NCBI RefSeq assembly: GCF_016598535.1 | Contig: NZ_CP066779.1 | Location: forward strand, 3,038,001 to 3,102,000 | Direction: 5' to 3' | Origin: Rhodococcus sp. P-2 | GTDB lineage: Bacteria; Actinomycetota; Actinomycetes; Mycobacteriales; Mycobacteriaceae | DNA length: 64,000 nt | Shown here: positions 1 to 8,964 of the stretch, piece by piece | Numbering within the stretch: position 1 is the first letter of the stretch | Layout: each line of letters opens with the position of its first letter | Made by a program: the position numbers and the translations under genes | Notes under the pieces: generated by a model | Seen by the model: only the letters and a program-made list of their open reading frames with translations | Databases searched by the model: none | What the model was told of the DNA's origin: nothing

Positions 1-1205
1 TCCAGGAAGTGTCGAAGAAGTTCGGTTCGCGGTTGCAGTATCTGCGGCAGGCGAACCTGGGTGGTGCGGGTGGATTCACCCGAGGCCTCTACGAGGCTTC
101 GGCGGCCGGTCCGCACGCTGACGTGATCTTGATGGACGACGACATTCTCTGCGAACCCGAATCGGTTCTTCGGCTGAGTGCGTTCGCGAACATGACGACG
201 GAACCGGCTTTGATCGGCGCCCAGATGCTGTTCCTGTTCAACCCCGACTACTTGCTGGCTTCGGGTGAACGCGTGGATCTTGGCACGCTTCAGCGTGGTG
301 TACCGACCGATGAGCACGGTGTTCGCAACCGAAGTGTGCTCGAGAAACTGCCGGAACGTCGCGTGGATGCCGAATACAACGGCTGGTGGTCGTGCCTGAT
401 TCCTGCTGAAGCCATCGAGCGGATCGGCTTGCCACTGCCGGTCTTCTTCCAGTGGGACGACGTCGAGTACAGCTTGCGGGCCGGGCGGGCCGGGATTCCC
501 ACCATCACGTTGCCGTCGGCTGCTGTGTGGCATGCGGACTTCTATTGGAAGGACGTCGACGGTTTCGCGCACTACTTCAGTACGCGCAACGGTCTGATCA
601 CCGCTGCGCTGGACCCAGGGTTTGCACCCAAAACCCTCGCGAAGCAGCTCTCCCGGGAAATTTCGCACTCGATCGTGGGTTTGCAGTACGGCCTTGCACA
701 CACGCAACTCCGGGCGATCGAGGGATTCCTCGAGGGGCCGGCAGGTTTGGCGGACGGTGGGCAGAAGGCGCTTGCCGCGATCAACCAGGAACGTAAGCGC
801 TTCCCCGAGACTGTGACCCGCCCGGCGTCGGAGCTGCCGGGCAGGCTGCCGATCCGTCGCGTTGCGCCCAGCCCGAAACCCGGTTTGTGGACAGACCTCG
901 TTCTGGCGAAACGCGCTGTGATGCAGGCTCGCAATCACCTCGAGCGAGGTCCGGTGGCGATTTCGTACGAGGACGCGCAGTGGTGGCACGTCGGACGTTT
1001 CGATCACGTCTTCGTCACCGATGCTTCGCAGGGAGGCGTGCGTGAACGCCGCTTCGACAGCGAGAAGGCCGCCGAGATGAGCGGCCGCCTCGCCGGCGTC
1101 ATGAAGAGGTTCCTCGCCGAAGCACCAAGTGTGGCTGAAGCATTCGCTCGCGAGTTCCCGCAGCTCACGAGCCGGGAGAACTGGGCTCGACTGTACGAGA
1201 AGTGA
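1..1205 (+). CDS. glfT2: Galactofuranosyltransferase GlfT2, C-terminal part (5' end outside window)
   Basis: Polymerising UDP-galactofuranose transferase that builds the galactan of the arabinogalactan cell wall at the cytoplasmic membrane. The reading frame is already open at base 3, so the gene is truncated by the window; about 400 of the roughly 640 residues usual for the family are present. Counting from the first in-window Met (base 9), a metal-binding DDD lies at residues 43-45, a WDDVEY acidic cluster at 149-154 matches the catalytic-base region of mycobacterial GlfT2, and an HADFYW motif follows at 175. The C-terminal third is the helical GlfT2 extension. It ends 3 bp from the convergent methyltransferase gene. 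Confidence 0.93.
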   Translation, partial: QEVSKKFGSRLQYLRQANLGGAGGFTRGLYEASAAGPHADVILMDDDILCEPESVLRLSAFANMTTEPALIGAQMLFLFNPDYLLASGERVDLGTLQRGVPTDEHGVRNRSVLEKLPERRVDAEYNGWWSCLIPAEAIERIGLPLPVFFQWDDVEYSLRAGRAGIPTITLPSAAVWHADFYWKDVDGFAHYFSTRNGLITAALDPGFAPKTLAKQLSREISHSIVGLQYGLAHTQLRAIEGFLEGPAGLADGGQKALAAINQERKRFPETVTRPASELPGRLPIRRVAPSPKPGLWTDLVLAKRAVMQARNHLERGPVAISYEDAQWWHVGRFDHVFVTDASQGGVRERRFDSEKAAEMSGRLAGVMKRFLAEAPSVAEAFAREFPQLTSRENWARLYEK

Positions 1206-1208
1206 GCC

Positions 1209-2036
1209 TCAACGCACTATCTTGGCGATGACCTGCTCGTTGTCGACGGTGTACCCGAGGTATTCGAACGAGATGCCGGTGCGTGTGACGAACTCCGTCC
1301 ACGCCCGGTACTCGTGCTGCTGCCACCCGGGATAGTTGAAGAACTCGTCGAAGACGACGATCGACCCGGGGACCAGTCGGTCGCCGAGCAGATCGAGCAC
1401 GGTCTTGGTGGACGAGTAAAGGTCGGCGTCGAGGTGCAGGAACGCAACGGGGCCGGATTCGTCGTTCAGGAACGAGGGCAAAGTGTCCTCGAAGAGGCCC
1501 GGAACCAATTGCGCTCCAGGCACTTCGGGGATGGATTCCTGAGCGAACTCGCCCACCGGGAACCCGGTGCGCCACGTTTCCGGAAGGCCGGAGAACACGT
1601 CGAAACCTGCGACGGTCCCTTCACGTTCGGTGAATGCTTCCGCGACGATCCTGAGTGTGGTTCCGCTGGCAACGCCGAATTCGAGTGCCATTCCGGGGAT
1701 TTCGATCAAGCCCAGTGCATGGCGCAGCGTGTCGTGCGGGTGGCCGAATGTCTCCGCGACTCGAAGGTGCTCGAGGATGAACTCGGCCGTCGACGCCGTC
1801 GCTTCCAGGTCCACGGCGTAGGCCAGATCCCGACGCTGACGAAACTCCAGCTCGTCGATCCTGGACCGGAGGCCCGCGATGTCACCGCGGGCCTCGGCCA
1901 GTTCGTCACGTGAGAGAGCCAGCGCGTCGAGGATCTGTTGCGTGCGGTCTGCGTTGTGCCGGTCGGCGGCCTCGACCACCTCGGATACCGCACGCTGAAG
2001 CTTGGTCCTGGTGCTGGAACGGAACTGCTCGAACAT
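1209..2036 (-). CDS. Class I SAM-dependent methyltransferase, TylF/MacC-like
   Basis: 275-residue protein. Residues 1-80 form a charged helical/coiled-coil leader. A Rossmann methyltransferase domain follows, with a glycine-containing motif I (ALEFGVASGTT), an acidic FDVFSG strand and HLDADLYSSTKTVL, typical of the TylF/MycF sugar O-methyltransferase family. VFDEFFNYPGW near the end resembles the metal/substrate loop of those enzymes. An ATG with GAGAGG upstream supports the start. It is convergent with glfT2 and close to other galactan genes, so a role in modifying a cell-envelope sugar or lipid is plausible but is inference. The substrate cannot be read from sequence. Confidence 0.75.
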   Translation of the reverse strand: MFEQFRSSTRTKLQRAVSEVVEAADRHNADRTQQILDALALSRDELAEARGDIAGLRSRIDELEFRQRRDLAYAVDLEATASTAEFILEHLRVAETFGHPHDTLRHALGLIEIPGMALEFGVASGTTLRIVAEAFTEREGTVAGFDVFSGLPETWRTGFPVGEFAQESIPEVPGAQLVPGLFEDTLPSFLNDESGPVAFLHLDADLYSSTKTVLDLLGDRLVPGSIVVFDEFFNYPGWQQHEYRAWTEFVTRTGISFEYLGYTVDNEQVIAKIVR

Positions 2037-2082
2037 GGCAACCTCTCGTCGGGATCACCCCCATGCTGCCAGGCTTTCTACG

Positions 2083-3153
2083 CTACCGGTCCCGACCGCG
2101 GTAGTGACTCTTGAGCTGTCGGGAGATCACCTTGATCTCCCGCGTCCTCTCTGCCTGCAGACGAGCATCGCTTCGCGCGGCGTTCCACGCGTTCTCTCGC
2201 TGTAGTTTCCGGTAACTCGCGAGTCTCCGCTCGTCGATATCACCGCGCCCGAGTGCGCTCAGGACCGCGCATCCCGGCTCGGAGTTGTGTGCACAGTCGG
2301 AGAACCGGCACTCTGCAATCAGCTCCTCGATCTCGGGGAACGTCTTGTCGATTCCCTCCGCCGCGTTCCACATGCCAACCCCTCGCAGGCCAGGTGTGTC
2401 GATCAACGTCCGGCCGCCGGAGAAGGGGATCAGTTCTCGCGTGACGGTGGTGTGGCGTCCCTTTCCGTCGCCGGTTCGAACGCGGCCGGTCTCGAGTCGA
2501 TCGGCACCTGTGGTGTCCGCGAGGAGTGCGTTCGCGAGCGTCGACTTACCGGCGCCGGATGGACCGAGTATCGCCACGGTGCCGTCCAGAACTGCATCGA
2601 GTACATCCATTCCTTCGTTGGTCTCGGCACTGACGGCCAGCACTGTTGCGCCGGGCGCGATGGCGCAGACTTGGGTGAGAGTGTCGGAGATATAGTGAGC
2701 TGCATCGGATTTGGTGAGTGCGACGACAGGTGTTGCGCCGCTCTCCCAGGTGAGTGCGAGTAGCCGCTCGATGCGGCCGAGGTCTACGTCGCCGTCCGAA
2801 GCCGTGGCGATGACGACTGTGTCTACGTTCGCAGCCAGAATCTGGCCTTCCGATTTTCCGGATGACGAGGAGCGGACGATGCTGCTCGTTCGGGGGAGTA
2901 TCGAAGTGACCGTGTGCATCTCGGGTTCGCGGGAGTCCGGTATCTCAGCGACGGTCACCCAGTCGCCCGTGCAGAGCGGATCGCCGCCGCTGAGCGCGCG
3001 AACTGTGCCTCCGGCGACGGCCACGTCGCACCGGCCGCGGTCGACACGAAGAACGCGCCCGGGTGCGGAGTCCGGTGGGGCGAGGGTAGTGAATGTGTTC
3101 GAGAGTGTTGCGTTCCAACCGTATTCGGTCAGGCGCGTGTTGTTTTCCGACAT
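2083..3153 (-). CDS. rsgA: Ribosome small-subunit-dependent GTPase A (RsgA)
   Basis: Circularly permuted GTPase that assists late maturation of the 30S ribosomal subunit. The order of GTP motifs is diagnostic: TKSD (G4) precedes the P-loop GPSGAGKST (G1), followed by DTPG (G3). An N-terminal OB-fold segment comes before them and a C-terminal zinc-knuckle region (CRFSDCAHNSEPGC) after. I chose the ATG at 3153 (356 aa) because it has GAGGA about 8 nt upstream and starts just before the conserved N-terminus. A longer frame reaching 3234 adds 27 residues with no RsgA character. It stands alone between glfT1 and the methyltransferase. Confidence 0.92.
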   Translation of the reverse strand: MSENNTRLTEYGWNATLSNTFTTLAPPDSAPGRVLRVDRGRCDVAVAGGTVRALSGGDPLCTGDWVTVAEIPDSREPEMHTVTSILPRTSSIVRSSSSGKSEGQILAANVDTVVIATASDGDVDLGRIERLLALTWESGATPVVALTKSDAAHYISDTLTQVCAIAPGATVLAVSAETNEGMDVLDAVLDGTVAILGPSGAGKSTLANALLADTTGADRLETGRVRTGDGKGRHTTVTRELIPFSGGRTLIDTPGLRGVGMWNAAEGIDKTFPEIEELIAECRFSDCAHNSEPGCAVLSALGRGDIDERRLASYRKLQRENAWNAARSDARLQAERTREIKVISRQLKSHYRGRDR

Positions 3154-3280
3154 GGTGATTGTGTCCTCGAGTACGAAGAAATGTGAATGTTGACGGCGCT
3201 GAAACTGCGGAACACGACAGTCATCAATACTCACTCCTCGTACATCTCGGGACGCACCATGCGTCGGATCAGAATCGTCT

Positions 3281-3298
3281 CAGTCGCGGTCGCGACTG
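3281..3298. repeat. 18-bp inverted repeat upstream of rsgA
   Basis: CAGTCGCGGTCGCGACTG: two 8-bp arms that are exact reverse complements around a GT centre. It lies in the 197-bp gap between the glfT1 stop and the rsgA start. It could be an operator for rsgA or the stem of a short hairpin ending glfT1 transcription; no T-run adjoins it on the relevant side. The same gap contains two copies of CAACTGATT (3301 and 3324). Confidence 0.5.
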
Positions 3299-3350
3299 TG
3301 CAACTGATTTAAAAGAGATCGGCCAACTGATTCAACTCAGGACGACTGAC

Positions 3351-4247
3351 TCAACTCGGGCGTGCGAACTTCTCTTCCCGGCCGAGTTTGCGCAGTCGCA
3401 TCCACTCGCGCAGTCCTGCCGGATCGCGACGGGTGATCAGGAAGTACCAGCCGAACCGAACCCATTCCTGCGGAAGCAGTTTCCGCATTCCCGGCTGGGA
3501 GAGGATGTATCCACGGTTGCGGTACGTGAAGTAGCGCTTCGTGTCGTTGTCGGGGTACTGCGTGTGCATGCGACCGCCGAGGATCGGCTTGAACTCGTCC
3601 GCGCCGTTGGGGTGGACGTAAGCAGTTTGCAGGCAGGTACCGAACTTCAGGCCGGAGCGGACGAGGCGACGGTGTACCTCGACCTCGTCGCCGCGGACGA
3701 ACAGGCGTAGATCCGGAACTCCGACGGCATCGATCGCGTCGGCTGTGAACAGTGCGCCGTTGAAGAGAGACGCGATGCCTGGCAGGAGATCCTCGTCGCC
3801 GAGCTCGGAACGCAACCGGCGCCACGACGTGCCGCGGCGCAGTGGGAACGCGAGGCGGTCGGGGTTGTCGATGTCGCAGACGACGGGGGAGACCTCGGCC
3901 AGGCCGTTCCGAATTGCACAGTCGAGCAGTGTTTCCAGGACTTCGGGTCCCTCCGGGCGGCCGTCGTCGTCGGCGAGCCAGACGCGGTCGGCACCGAGCG
4001 AAAGTGCGTAGAGAATGCCCAGAGCAAATCCTCCGGCACCGCCGAGGTTGTGCTGAGAACCGATGTAACTGGTCGGAAGTGGAGCGTTGTCGACGAGCTG
4101 TTTCACATCGGCTTCGTCGGCATTGTCGATGACAACCAGGTGATCGAGCGGCCGCGACTGAGTGCTGAGGACCTTCAAGGATTCGGCCAGCAGTTCACGA
4201 CGCTTGTGCGTGACAACCACCCCGATGATTTTCTCGGGTGCGCTCAC
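3351..4247 (-). CDS. glfT1: Galactofuranosyltransferase GlfT1 (initiating galactan transferase)
   Basis: GT2-family enzyme, 298 aa, matching the size of Rv3782. In mycobacteria GlfT1 adds the first galactofuranose residues to the decaprenyl-PP-GlcNAc-Rha primer. Visible features are the nucleotide-binding start (IGVVVTHKR), HNLGGAGGFALG, a metal-binding ADDDG motif and LFVRGDEVEVHRR with the acidic pair expected for the catalytic region, then CLQTAYVHPNG. The GTG start overlaps the stop of the ABC ATPase gene by 4 bp, so the three genes wzm-wzt-glfT1 are translationally coupled and probably one operon. In M. tuberculosis glfT1 lies between wzt and wzm; here it comes last. Confidence 0.92.
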   Translation of the reverse strand: MSAPEKIIGVVVTHKRRELLAESLKVLSTQSRPLDHLVVIDNADEADVKQLVDNAPLPTSYIGSQHNLGGAGGFALGILYALSLGADRVWLADDDGRPEGPEVLETLLDCAIRNGLAEVSPVVCDIDNPDRLAFPLRRGTSWRRLRSELGDEDLLPGIASLFNGALFTADAIDAVGVPDLRLFVRGDEVEVHRRLVRSGLKFGTCLQTAYVHPNGADEFKPILGGRMHTQYPDNDTKRYFTYRNRGYILSQPGMRKLLPQEWVRFGWYFLITRRDPAGLREWMRLRKLGREEKFARPS

Positions 4248-5050
4248 GGGGTGTTTTCCCGTTCCATTTCCTTGATGACGTGCCGTACGTGTTCGGCGGC
4301 ATCGTCACCTTCGTAAGCGCGCACGACATCTTCGATGTCGCCTTGCATGCGGATCTGTCCGTGGTCGATCCACATGGCGCTGTTGCACAGCTGGGCGAGG
4401 AATTCGTTGGAGTGGCTGGCGAACACCAGGATGCCGGAGCGTTCCACCAGCTTCTGCAGCCGGATGCGAGCCTTCTTCATGAATTCCGCGTCGACGGCAC
4501 CGATGCCCTCGTCGAGAAGCAAGATCTCGGGATCGATGCTGGTGACGACGCCCATGGCAACGCGCACGCGCATGCCGGTGGAGTAGGTGCGCAACGGCAT
4601 CGAGAGGTATTCACCGAGCTCGGTGAATTCGGCGATCTCGTCCATCTTCGCGAGCATCTGCTTGCGGGTCTGACCGAGGAACAGGCCGCGGATGATGATG
4701 TTCTCGTACCCGGAGATTTCCGGGTCCATGCCGACGCCGAGATCGAAGACTGGTGCGACGCGCCCGCGAATGCTGGCGGATCCCCGGGTGGGTTCGTAGA
4801 TTCCGGAGAGCAGGCGCAGCAGGGTGGATTTGCCGGCGCCGTTGTGGCCGACGAGCCCGATGCGGTCGCCTTCCTTGAGCGTCATCGTGATGTCGCGGAG
4901 CGCTTCGACGACGACGACATCGGAGTCGTTGCGGCCGATGGACCCTCCGGCTTTGCCGAGGAAGGCCTTCTTGAGCGAGCGGGATTTGGCGTCGAAGATC
5001 GGGAAGTCGACGCACGCGTCCTGCGTGTGGATGCTGACTGGCTGACTCAT
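4244..5050 (-). CDS. wzt: Galactan ABC exporter ATP-binding protein (Wzt-like, Rv3781 type)
   Basis: 268-aa ATPase of a polysaccharide ABC-2 exporter. Walker A is GHNGAGKST. The signature region reads RTYSTGMRVRVAMGV, the degenerate form usual in O-antigen/teichoic acid exporters. Walker B is ILLLDEGIGAVD and the H-loop FASHS. The ATG has AGAGGAA upstream and follows the permease by 9 bp. With the permease it is expected to move the lipid-linked galactan across the cytoplasmic membrane for arabinan addition, as established for mycobacterial Wzm-Wzt. It has no long C-terminal carbohydrate-binding extension. Confidence 0.9.
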   Translation of the reverse strand: MSQPVSIHTQDACVDFPIFDAKSRSLKKAFLGKAGGSIGRNDSDVVVVEALRDITMTLKEGDRIGLVGHNGAGKSTLLRLLSGIYEPTRGSASIRGRVAPVFDLGVGMDPEISGYENIIIRGLFLGQTRKQMLAKMDEIAEFTELGEYLSMPLRTYSTGMRVRVAMGVVTSIDPEILLLDEGIGAVDAEFMKKARIRLQKLVERSGILVFASHSNEFLAQLCNSAMWIDHGQIRMQGDIEDVVRAYEGDDAAEHVRHVIKEMERENTP

Positions 5051-5059
5051 GTGTTTCCT

Positions 5060-5932
5060 CTAGACCCAGTAGGGCACGCGTGCCCGGTACTTGCGGAGTG
5101 CCAGAATCGCGACGGCCCAGCCGACGACGGTGAAGGCGATGACGATGTACCAGTGATAGGCCTGCTGGTCGGCTCCGATGAGTGGCGCGCGGATGATCTC
5201 GAGGTAGTGGTACAGCGGGTTCAGCTCGGCGAGTCGGACTCGCTCGCTGGCTTGTCCACCCTGGTCCTTGAGTGCCTGCGTGGTCCACATGATCGGCGTC
5301 AGCACGAACAGAAGCAGTGTCATGCTGCCCAGAATGGGCGCGATGTCGCGGTACCGGGTGGAGAAGATACCGAAGACGATCGAGACCCACAGCGTGTTCG
5401 CGACGATCAACACGAATGCCGGTATTGCAGCAAGCGCTGTCCAGCTCATGTTCTGCCAGATACTGAACGCGAACAGCAGAACTATGTAGATCGCGAAGTT
5501 GTGCGCGAAGAACAGCACCTGTCGCCAGACCAGGCGATACACATGCACACTCAACGCCGACGGCAACTGCTTGATCAGGCCCTCGTTGGCGATGAAGACC
5601 TCGGAGCCTTCGAGGATGCTTGCACTGATCAGGTTCCACACGATCAGCCCGACCGTGACGTACGGCAGGAACTCCTTGAGCGGAATGTTCAGCAGCGTGG
5701 AGTACAGAAGACCCATCGCGGCGGCCTGAACGCCGGTGGCGATCGTGATCCAGAACGGTCCGATCACCGACCGGCGGTAGCGCTGTTTGATGTCCTGCCA
5801 GCCGAGGCTGAGCCACAACTCACGCTGATTCAGACCGTCGCGAAGGTCTTTGAACGCACGACGGAACGTCTGGGAGTCGGACACGGGCGCAGGTGCGTCC
5901 GGCGTCTCGGATTCGATTGCGGATGCTGACAC
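5060..5932 (-). CDS. wzm: Galactan ABC exporter permease (Wzm-like, Rv3783 type)
   Basis: 290-aa ABC-2 type membrane protein with about six hydrophobic segments after a cytosolic N-terminal region of about 60 residues. LGWQDIKQRYRRSVIGPFW is the amphipathic entry helix typical of Wzm/TagG permeases. Start is a GTG at 5932. First gene of the leftward wzm-wzt-glfT1 operon. It pairs with the downstream ATPase to flip polyprenyl-linked galactan. The 64-bp gap to the bpa stop upstream leaves little room, so read-through from bpa is possible. Confidence 0.88.
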   Translation of the reverse strand: MSASAIESETPDAPAPVSDSQTFRRAFKDLRDGLNQRELWLSLGWQDIKQRYRRSVIGPFWITIATGVQAAAMGLLYSTLLNIPLKEFLPYVTVGLIVWNLISASILEGSEVFIANEGLIKQLPSALSVHVYRLVWRQVLFFAHNFAIYIVLLFAFSIWQNMSWTALAAIPAFVLIVANTLWVSIVFGIFSTRYRDIAPILGSMTLLLFVLTPIMWTTQALKDQGGQASERVRLAELNPLYHYLEIIRAPLIGADQQAYHWYIVIAFTVVGWAVAILALRKYRARVPYWV

Positions 5933-5996
5933 GGAGGTCGAGCCTACCGGCCTGGCGTCGGCGCCGGATTTCCCGCGGACTTCGTGGTGGTCCGGG

Positions 5997-6566
5997 TTAC
6001 AGATACTGGCCGGTTCCCGGGCTCTGTTGGTCCGGATGCGCAGGCGAATGCGGAGCCCCGATGCTCATGCCGGGAGGCAGTGCGCCCTGACGCATTTGTT
6101 CGAGCTGAGCGCGCGCTGCCATCTGCTGGGCGAACAGTGCGGTCTGAATTCCGTGGAACAGTCCTTCGAGCCAGCCGACGAGTTGGGCCTGCGCGATTCG
6201 CAGTTCGGCGTCGGAGGGAATGGAGTCGTCGGTGAACGGGAGGCTCAGTCGCTCGAGTTCTTCACGGAGTTCGGGTGCCAGGCCCTGTTCGAGTTCTCGG
6301 ATGGACGACGTGTGGATGTCCTTGAGGCGCTTACGGCTGGCGTCGTCGAGCGGTGCGGCGCGCACTTCCTCCAAGAGTTGTTTGATCATCGTGCCGATTC
6401 GCATGACCTTGGCCGGCTGCTCGACCATCTCGGCGACGGACTCGGCTTCTGTTTCCGCGCCTTCGGTGGTGCCGGAGGTGGCGGCTTCTGCCTCGGCAGT
6501 CGGCATCGCGACGGGTCGACCGTCGGGTCCGATAACGAGTACCTGCTCTTTGTCGGGGTTCGTCAT
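5997..6566 (-). CDS. bpa: Bacterial proteasome activator (Bpa/PafE-like)
   Basis: 189-aa protein equivalent to Rv3780. Bpa forms a dodecameric ring that opens the 20S proteasome without ATP and feeds it unstructured substrates. The last four residues are GQYL, the HbYX-type docking motif needed to insert into the proteasome alpha-ring pockets. Residues 45-150 are strongly helical and charged, fitting the four-helix bundle core; the first 45 residues are acidic and low-complexity. The ATG at 6566 lies 132 bp from the divergent cysteine-desulfurase-like gene. The window itself has no proteasome genes. Confidence 0.9.
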   Translation of the reverse strand: MTNPDKEQVLVIGPDGRPVAMPTAEAEAATSGTTEGAETEAESVAEMVEQPAKVMRIGTMIKQLLEEVRAAPLDDASRKRLKDIHTSSIRELEQGLAPELREELERLSLPFTDDSIPSDAELRIAQAQLVGWLEGLFHGIQTALFAQQMAARAQLEQMRQGALPPGMSIGAPHSPAHPDQQSPGTGQYL

Positions 6567-6698
6567 GCTTCCATCTTGTCGTGTGTGGGCGACAAACGCC
6601 GCTTAACCCCCAAAAAGTTAGCTATCGAATAACTGTACTGGCGGGTAATTGGGTGACTGCCTTCGACTAAGCGGGCGTCTGCACCTAGAGTGTCGAGC

Positions 6699-7901
6699 AT
6701 GGCTTACGACGTTGCCCGCGTACGGGGGTTGATTCCCTCACTCGGTGACGGCTGGATCCACCTCGATCCGCAGGCCGGAATGCAGATCCCGGACGCCGTC
6801 TCGCGGACGGTCTCCACCGCGTTCCGTGCCTCTGCATCTTCTTCCTCCGGTCGCCACGTCTCGAACCGTCGTAGTGCTGCCATTCTCGAGAGTGCGCGCA
6901 CCGCTGTCGCCGATCTGGTCGGCGGAGATCCTGCGGGAGTCGTTCTCGGATCAGACCGAGCGGTGTTGTTGGCTTGGCTCGCCGAGTCGCTGAGTTCGCG
7001 GTTGGGCCTCGGAACCGGTCTGGTGCTCTCGCGCCTCGACGAAGAGGCGAACGTCGCGCCCTGGCTCCGTGTGGCCAGTCGTTACGGCGCTCAGGTGCGA
7101 TGGGCCGAAGTCGAAATCGAAACGTGCGAGCTCCCGAGTTGGCAGTTCAACGATCTCATCACCTCGACTACTCGCTTGGTGGCCCTGACGGCCGCGTCGC
7201 CGATCGTCGGTTCGGCTCCGAACGTCCGTGCCGCAGCTGATCGTCTGCACGAATTCGGTGGGCTGATGGTGGTCGACGCCGTCGGAGCAGCGCCATATGC
7301 GCATGTGAACATGGCTGATCTCGGAGCGGACATCGTTGCCGTCAGTGCACCGTCGTGGGGCGGTCCGCAGGTGGGCGCGCTCGTCTTCCGTGATCCCGGA
7401 CTGCTCGACCGAATTCCGGCCGTGTCGCTCAATCCGTATGCACGTGGCGCCGAGCGACTCGAGGTGGGCGGTCATCAGTTCGCGCTGCTGTCCGGTCTCA
7501 CGTCGTCGATCGATTTCCTCGCGGGCTTGGACGAATCGGCAACGGGAACCAGGCGTGAGCGCCTCGAAACCTCGATCAGCTCGCTGCAGGACTACCAGGA
7601 CGGTCTGTTCGATCACCTCATGCGTTCTCTCGCAGCCCTGCCCAACGTGATGGTGATCGGCGGCGCACCCACGCGGGTGCCGACGCTCAGCTTCACGCTC
7701 GAGGGGATGGCGGCAGACAAGGTCGCGGCGCACCTGGCCGACAAGCGCATCGCGACGGTCAGCGGCACGCACGGTGGTTCCAGGCTGCTCGACGCACTCG
7801 GTGTCAACGACGAAGGCGGTGCCGTCACCGTCGGCCTCGCGCCGTACACGACTCGGTACGAGATCAATCAGCTGGTCGCCGAACTCGGCGCCCTGGGCTG
7901 A
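6699..7901 (+). CDS. Cysteine desulfurase-like PLP enzyme (Rv3778c type)
   Basis: 400-aa fold-type-I aminotransferase-class protein of the cysteine desulfurase-like family. MVVDAVGAAPYAHVNMADLGADIVAVSAPSWGGPQVGALVFRD has the D and H that bind PLP, but the Lys of the classical SxHK motif is not evident: the position reads SAPSWGGPQ. Catalysis as a desulfurase is therefore doubtful. I chose the ATG at 6699 over a GTG at 6690 because MAYDVARVRG is the expected family N-terminus. Divergent from bpa. Confidence 0.8.
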   Translation: MAYDVARVRGLIPSLGDGWIHLDPQAGMQIPDAVSRTVSTAFRASASSSSGRHVSNRRSAAILESARTAVADLVGGDPAGVVLGSDRAVLLAWLAESLSSRLGLGTGLVLSRLDEEANVAPWLRVASRYGAQVRWAEVEIETCELPSWQFNDLITSTTRLVALTAASPIVGSAPNVRAAADRLHEFGGLMVVDAVGAAPYAHVNMADLGADIVAVSAPSWGGPQVGALVFRDPGLLDRIPAVSLNPYARGAERLEVGGHQFALLSGLTSSIDFLAGLDESATGTRRERLETSISSLQDYQDGLFDHLMRSLAALPNVMVIGGAPTRVPTLSFTLEGMAADKVAAHLADKRIATVSGTHGGSRLLDALGVNDEGGAVTVGLAPYTTRYEINQLVAELGALG

Positions 7902-7916
7902 TCGACCCCGCTCGGC

Positions 7917-8906
7917 TCACGTGACGGTGAGGATGACCTTGCCTACGGTTTCCGGCGAATCCAGCAATTGATGGGCTAATGGTGCCTCGGTGATCGGAAG
8001 TTCGGTCGACACGATCGGTTGAACCGATCCGTCGGCGATCAACGGCCACAACTTCGCACGGACGTCGGCGACGATGTCCGCTTTACCTCCGGGGCCGGTG
8101 AGCGGACGCCCGCGCAGGCCCGTCGACGTGATGTTTCCGCGCTTTCCCATCAGCTTGGCGATGTCGACTTCGCCCTTGCGGCCACCTTGCATTCCGATGA
8201 TCACGACGTGGCCGTCCATGGCGAGTGCGTCGATATTGCGCCCGAGGTACGACGCTCCCATGTTGTCCAGAACCACGTCCGCACCGTGGTTGTCGGTGGC
8301 TTCGGCGAGTGATGCTACGAAGTCGCTGTCGCGATAGTTGATGAGAATATCCGCGCCCAATTCGCGGCAGCGGTTCAATTTTTCCTCCGAACCCGCGGTA
8401 ACTGCGACGCGGGCGCCGAGGGCTTTGCCGACCTGGATGGCGTGGGTGCCGATTCCGCCGCCACCGCCATGGACGAGGAGGACCTGTCCGCGTCGTAGGC
8501 CGCCCCGCATCACGACGTTGGACCACACCGTGCACGCAACTTCCGGCAGTGACGCTGCGACTCGGAGATCGACGCCCGCGGGAACGGGGAGAAGTTGTGT
8601 TGCCGGGACCGCAACCTTCTCGGCGTAACCGCCGCCGGCCAGCAATGCGCAGACTTCGTCGCCGACGGACCAACCGGTGACGTCTTCGCCGAGTTCGACG
8701 ATCACGCCCGAGCATTCGAGGCCGAGGATGTCACTCGCGCCGGGCGGCGGCGGGTAGAAGCCTTGGCGTTGGAGCAGGTCGGCGCGGTTGACCGCCGTCG
8801 CGGCGACCTCGACGAGTACGTGCCCGCGAGGCAGTTCGGGATCGGGTTGCTGCGCCCATTTCATGACCTCGGGACCGCCGGGCTGATCGATCGTTATGGC
8901 GTACAT
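7917..8906 (-). CDS. NAD(P)H:quinone oxidoreductase, zinc-independent MDR family (Rv3777 type)
   Basis: 329-aa medium-chain dehydrogenase/reductase of the QOR/PIG3-like class. The nucleotide-binding motif is VHGGGGGIGTHAIQ, followed by GSEEKLNRCRELGAD. YPPPPGASDILGLECSG is the QOR substrate-side signature. Catalytic and structural zinc cysteines are absent, as expected for QOR. The family reduces quinones or enones with NADPH in the cytosol. The start at 8906 faces the lactate monooxygenase gene with 58 bp between the chosen starts, so the two may share a bidirectional promoter. Confidence 0.85.
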   Translation of the reverse strand: MYAITIDQPGGPEVMKWAQQPDPELPRGHVLVEVAATAVNRADLLQRQGFYPPPPGASDILGLECSGVIVELGEDVTGWSVGDEVCALLAGGGYAEKVAVPATQLLPVPAGVDLRVAASLPEVACTVWSNVVMRGGLRRGQVLLVHGGGGGIGTHAIQVGKALGARVAVTAGSEEKLNRCRELGADILINYRDSDFVASLAEATDNHGADVVLDNMGASYLGRNIDALAMDGHVVIIGMQGGRKGEVDIAKLMGKRGNITSTGLRGRPLTGPGGKADIVADVRAKLWPLIADGSVQPIVSTELPITEAPLAHQLLDSPETVGKVILTVT

Positions 8907-8964
8907 GGATACGACGCTAGCGAATCTCCCCGCTGACGGGTGTTTTGCCGCTACCGTCGCGGAC

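Noticed and set aside
4238..5929. 563-codon forward open frame over wzt/wzm
   Set aside because: Fully antisense to two clearly identified exporter genes; the translation is Asp/His/Gln-rich with no domain.
8896..8964. ATG at 8896 as start of the lactate monooxygenase-like gene
   Set aside because: It would overlap the divergent oxidoreductase start and adds residues not found in the family; the GTG at 8965 fits the conserved N-terminus.
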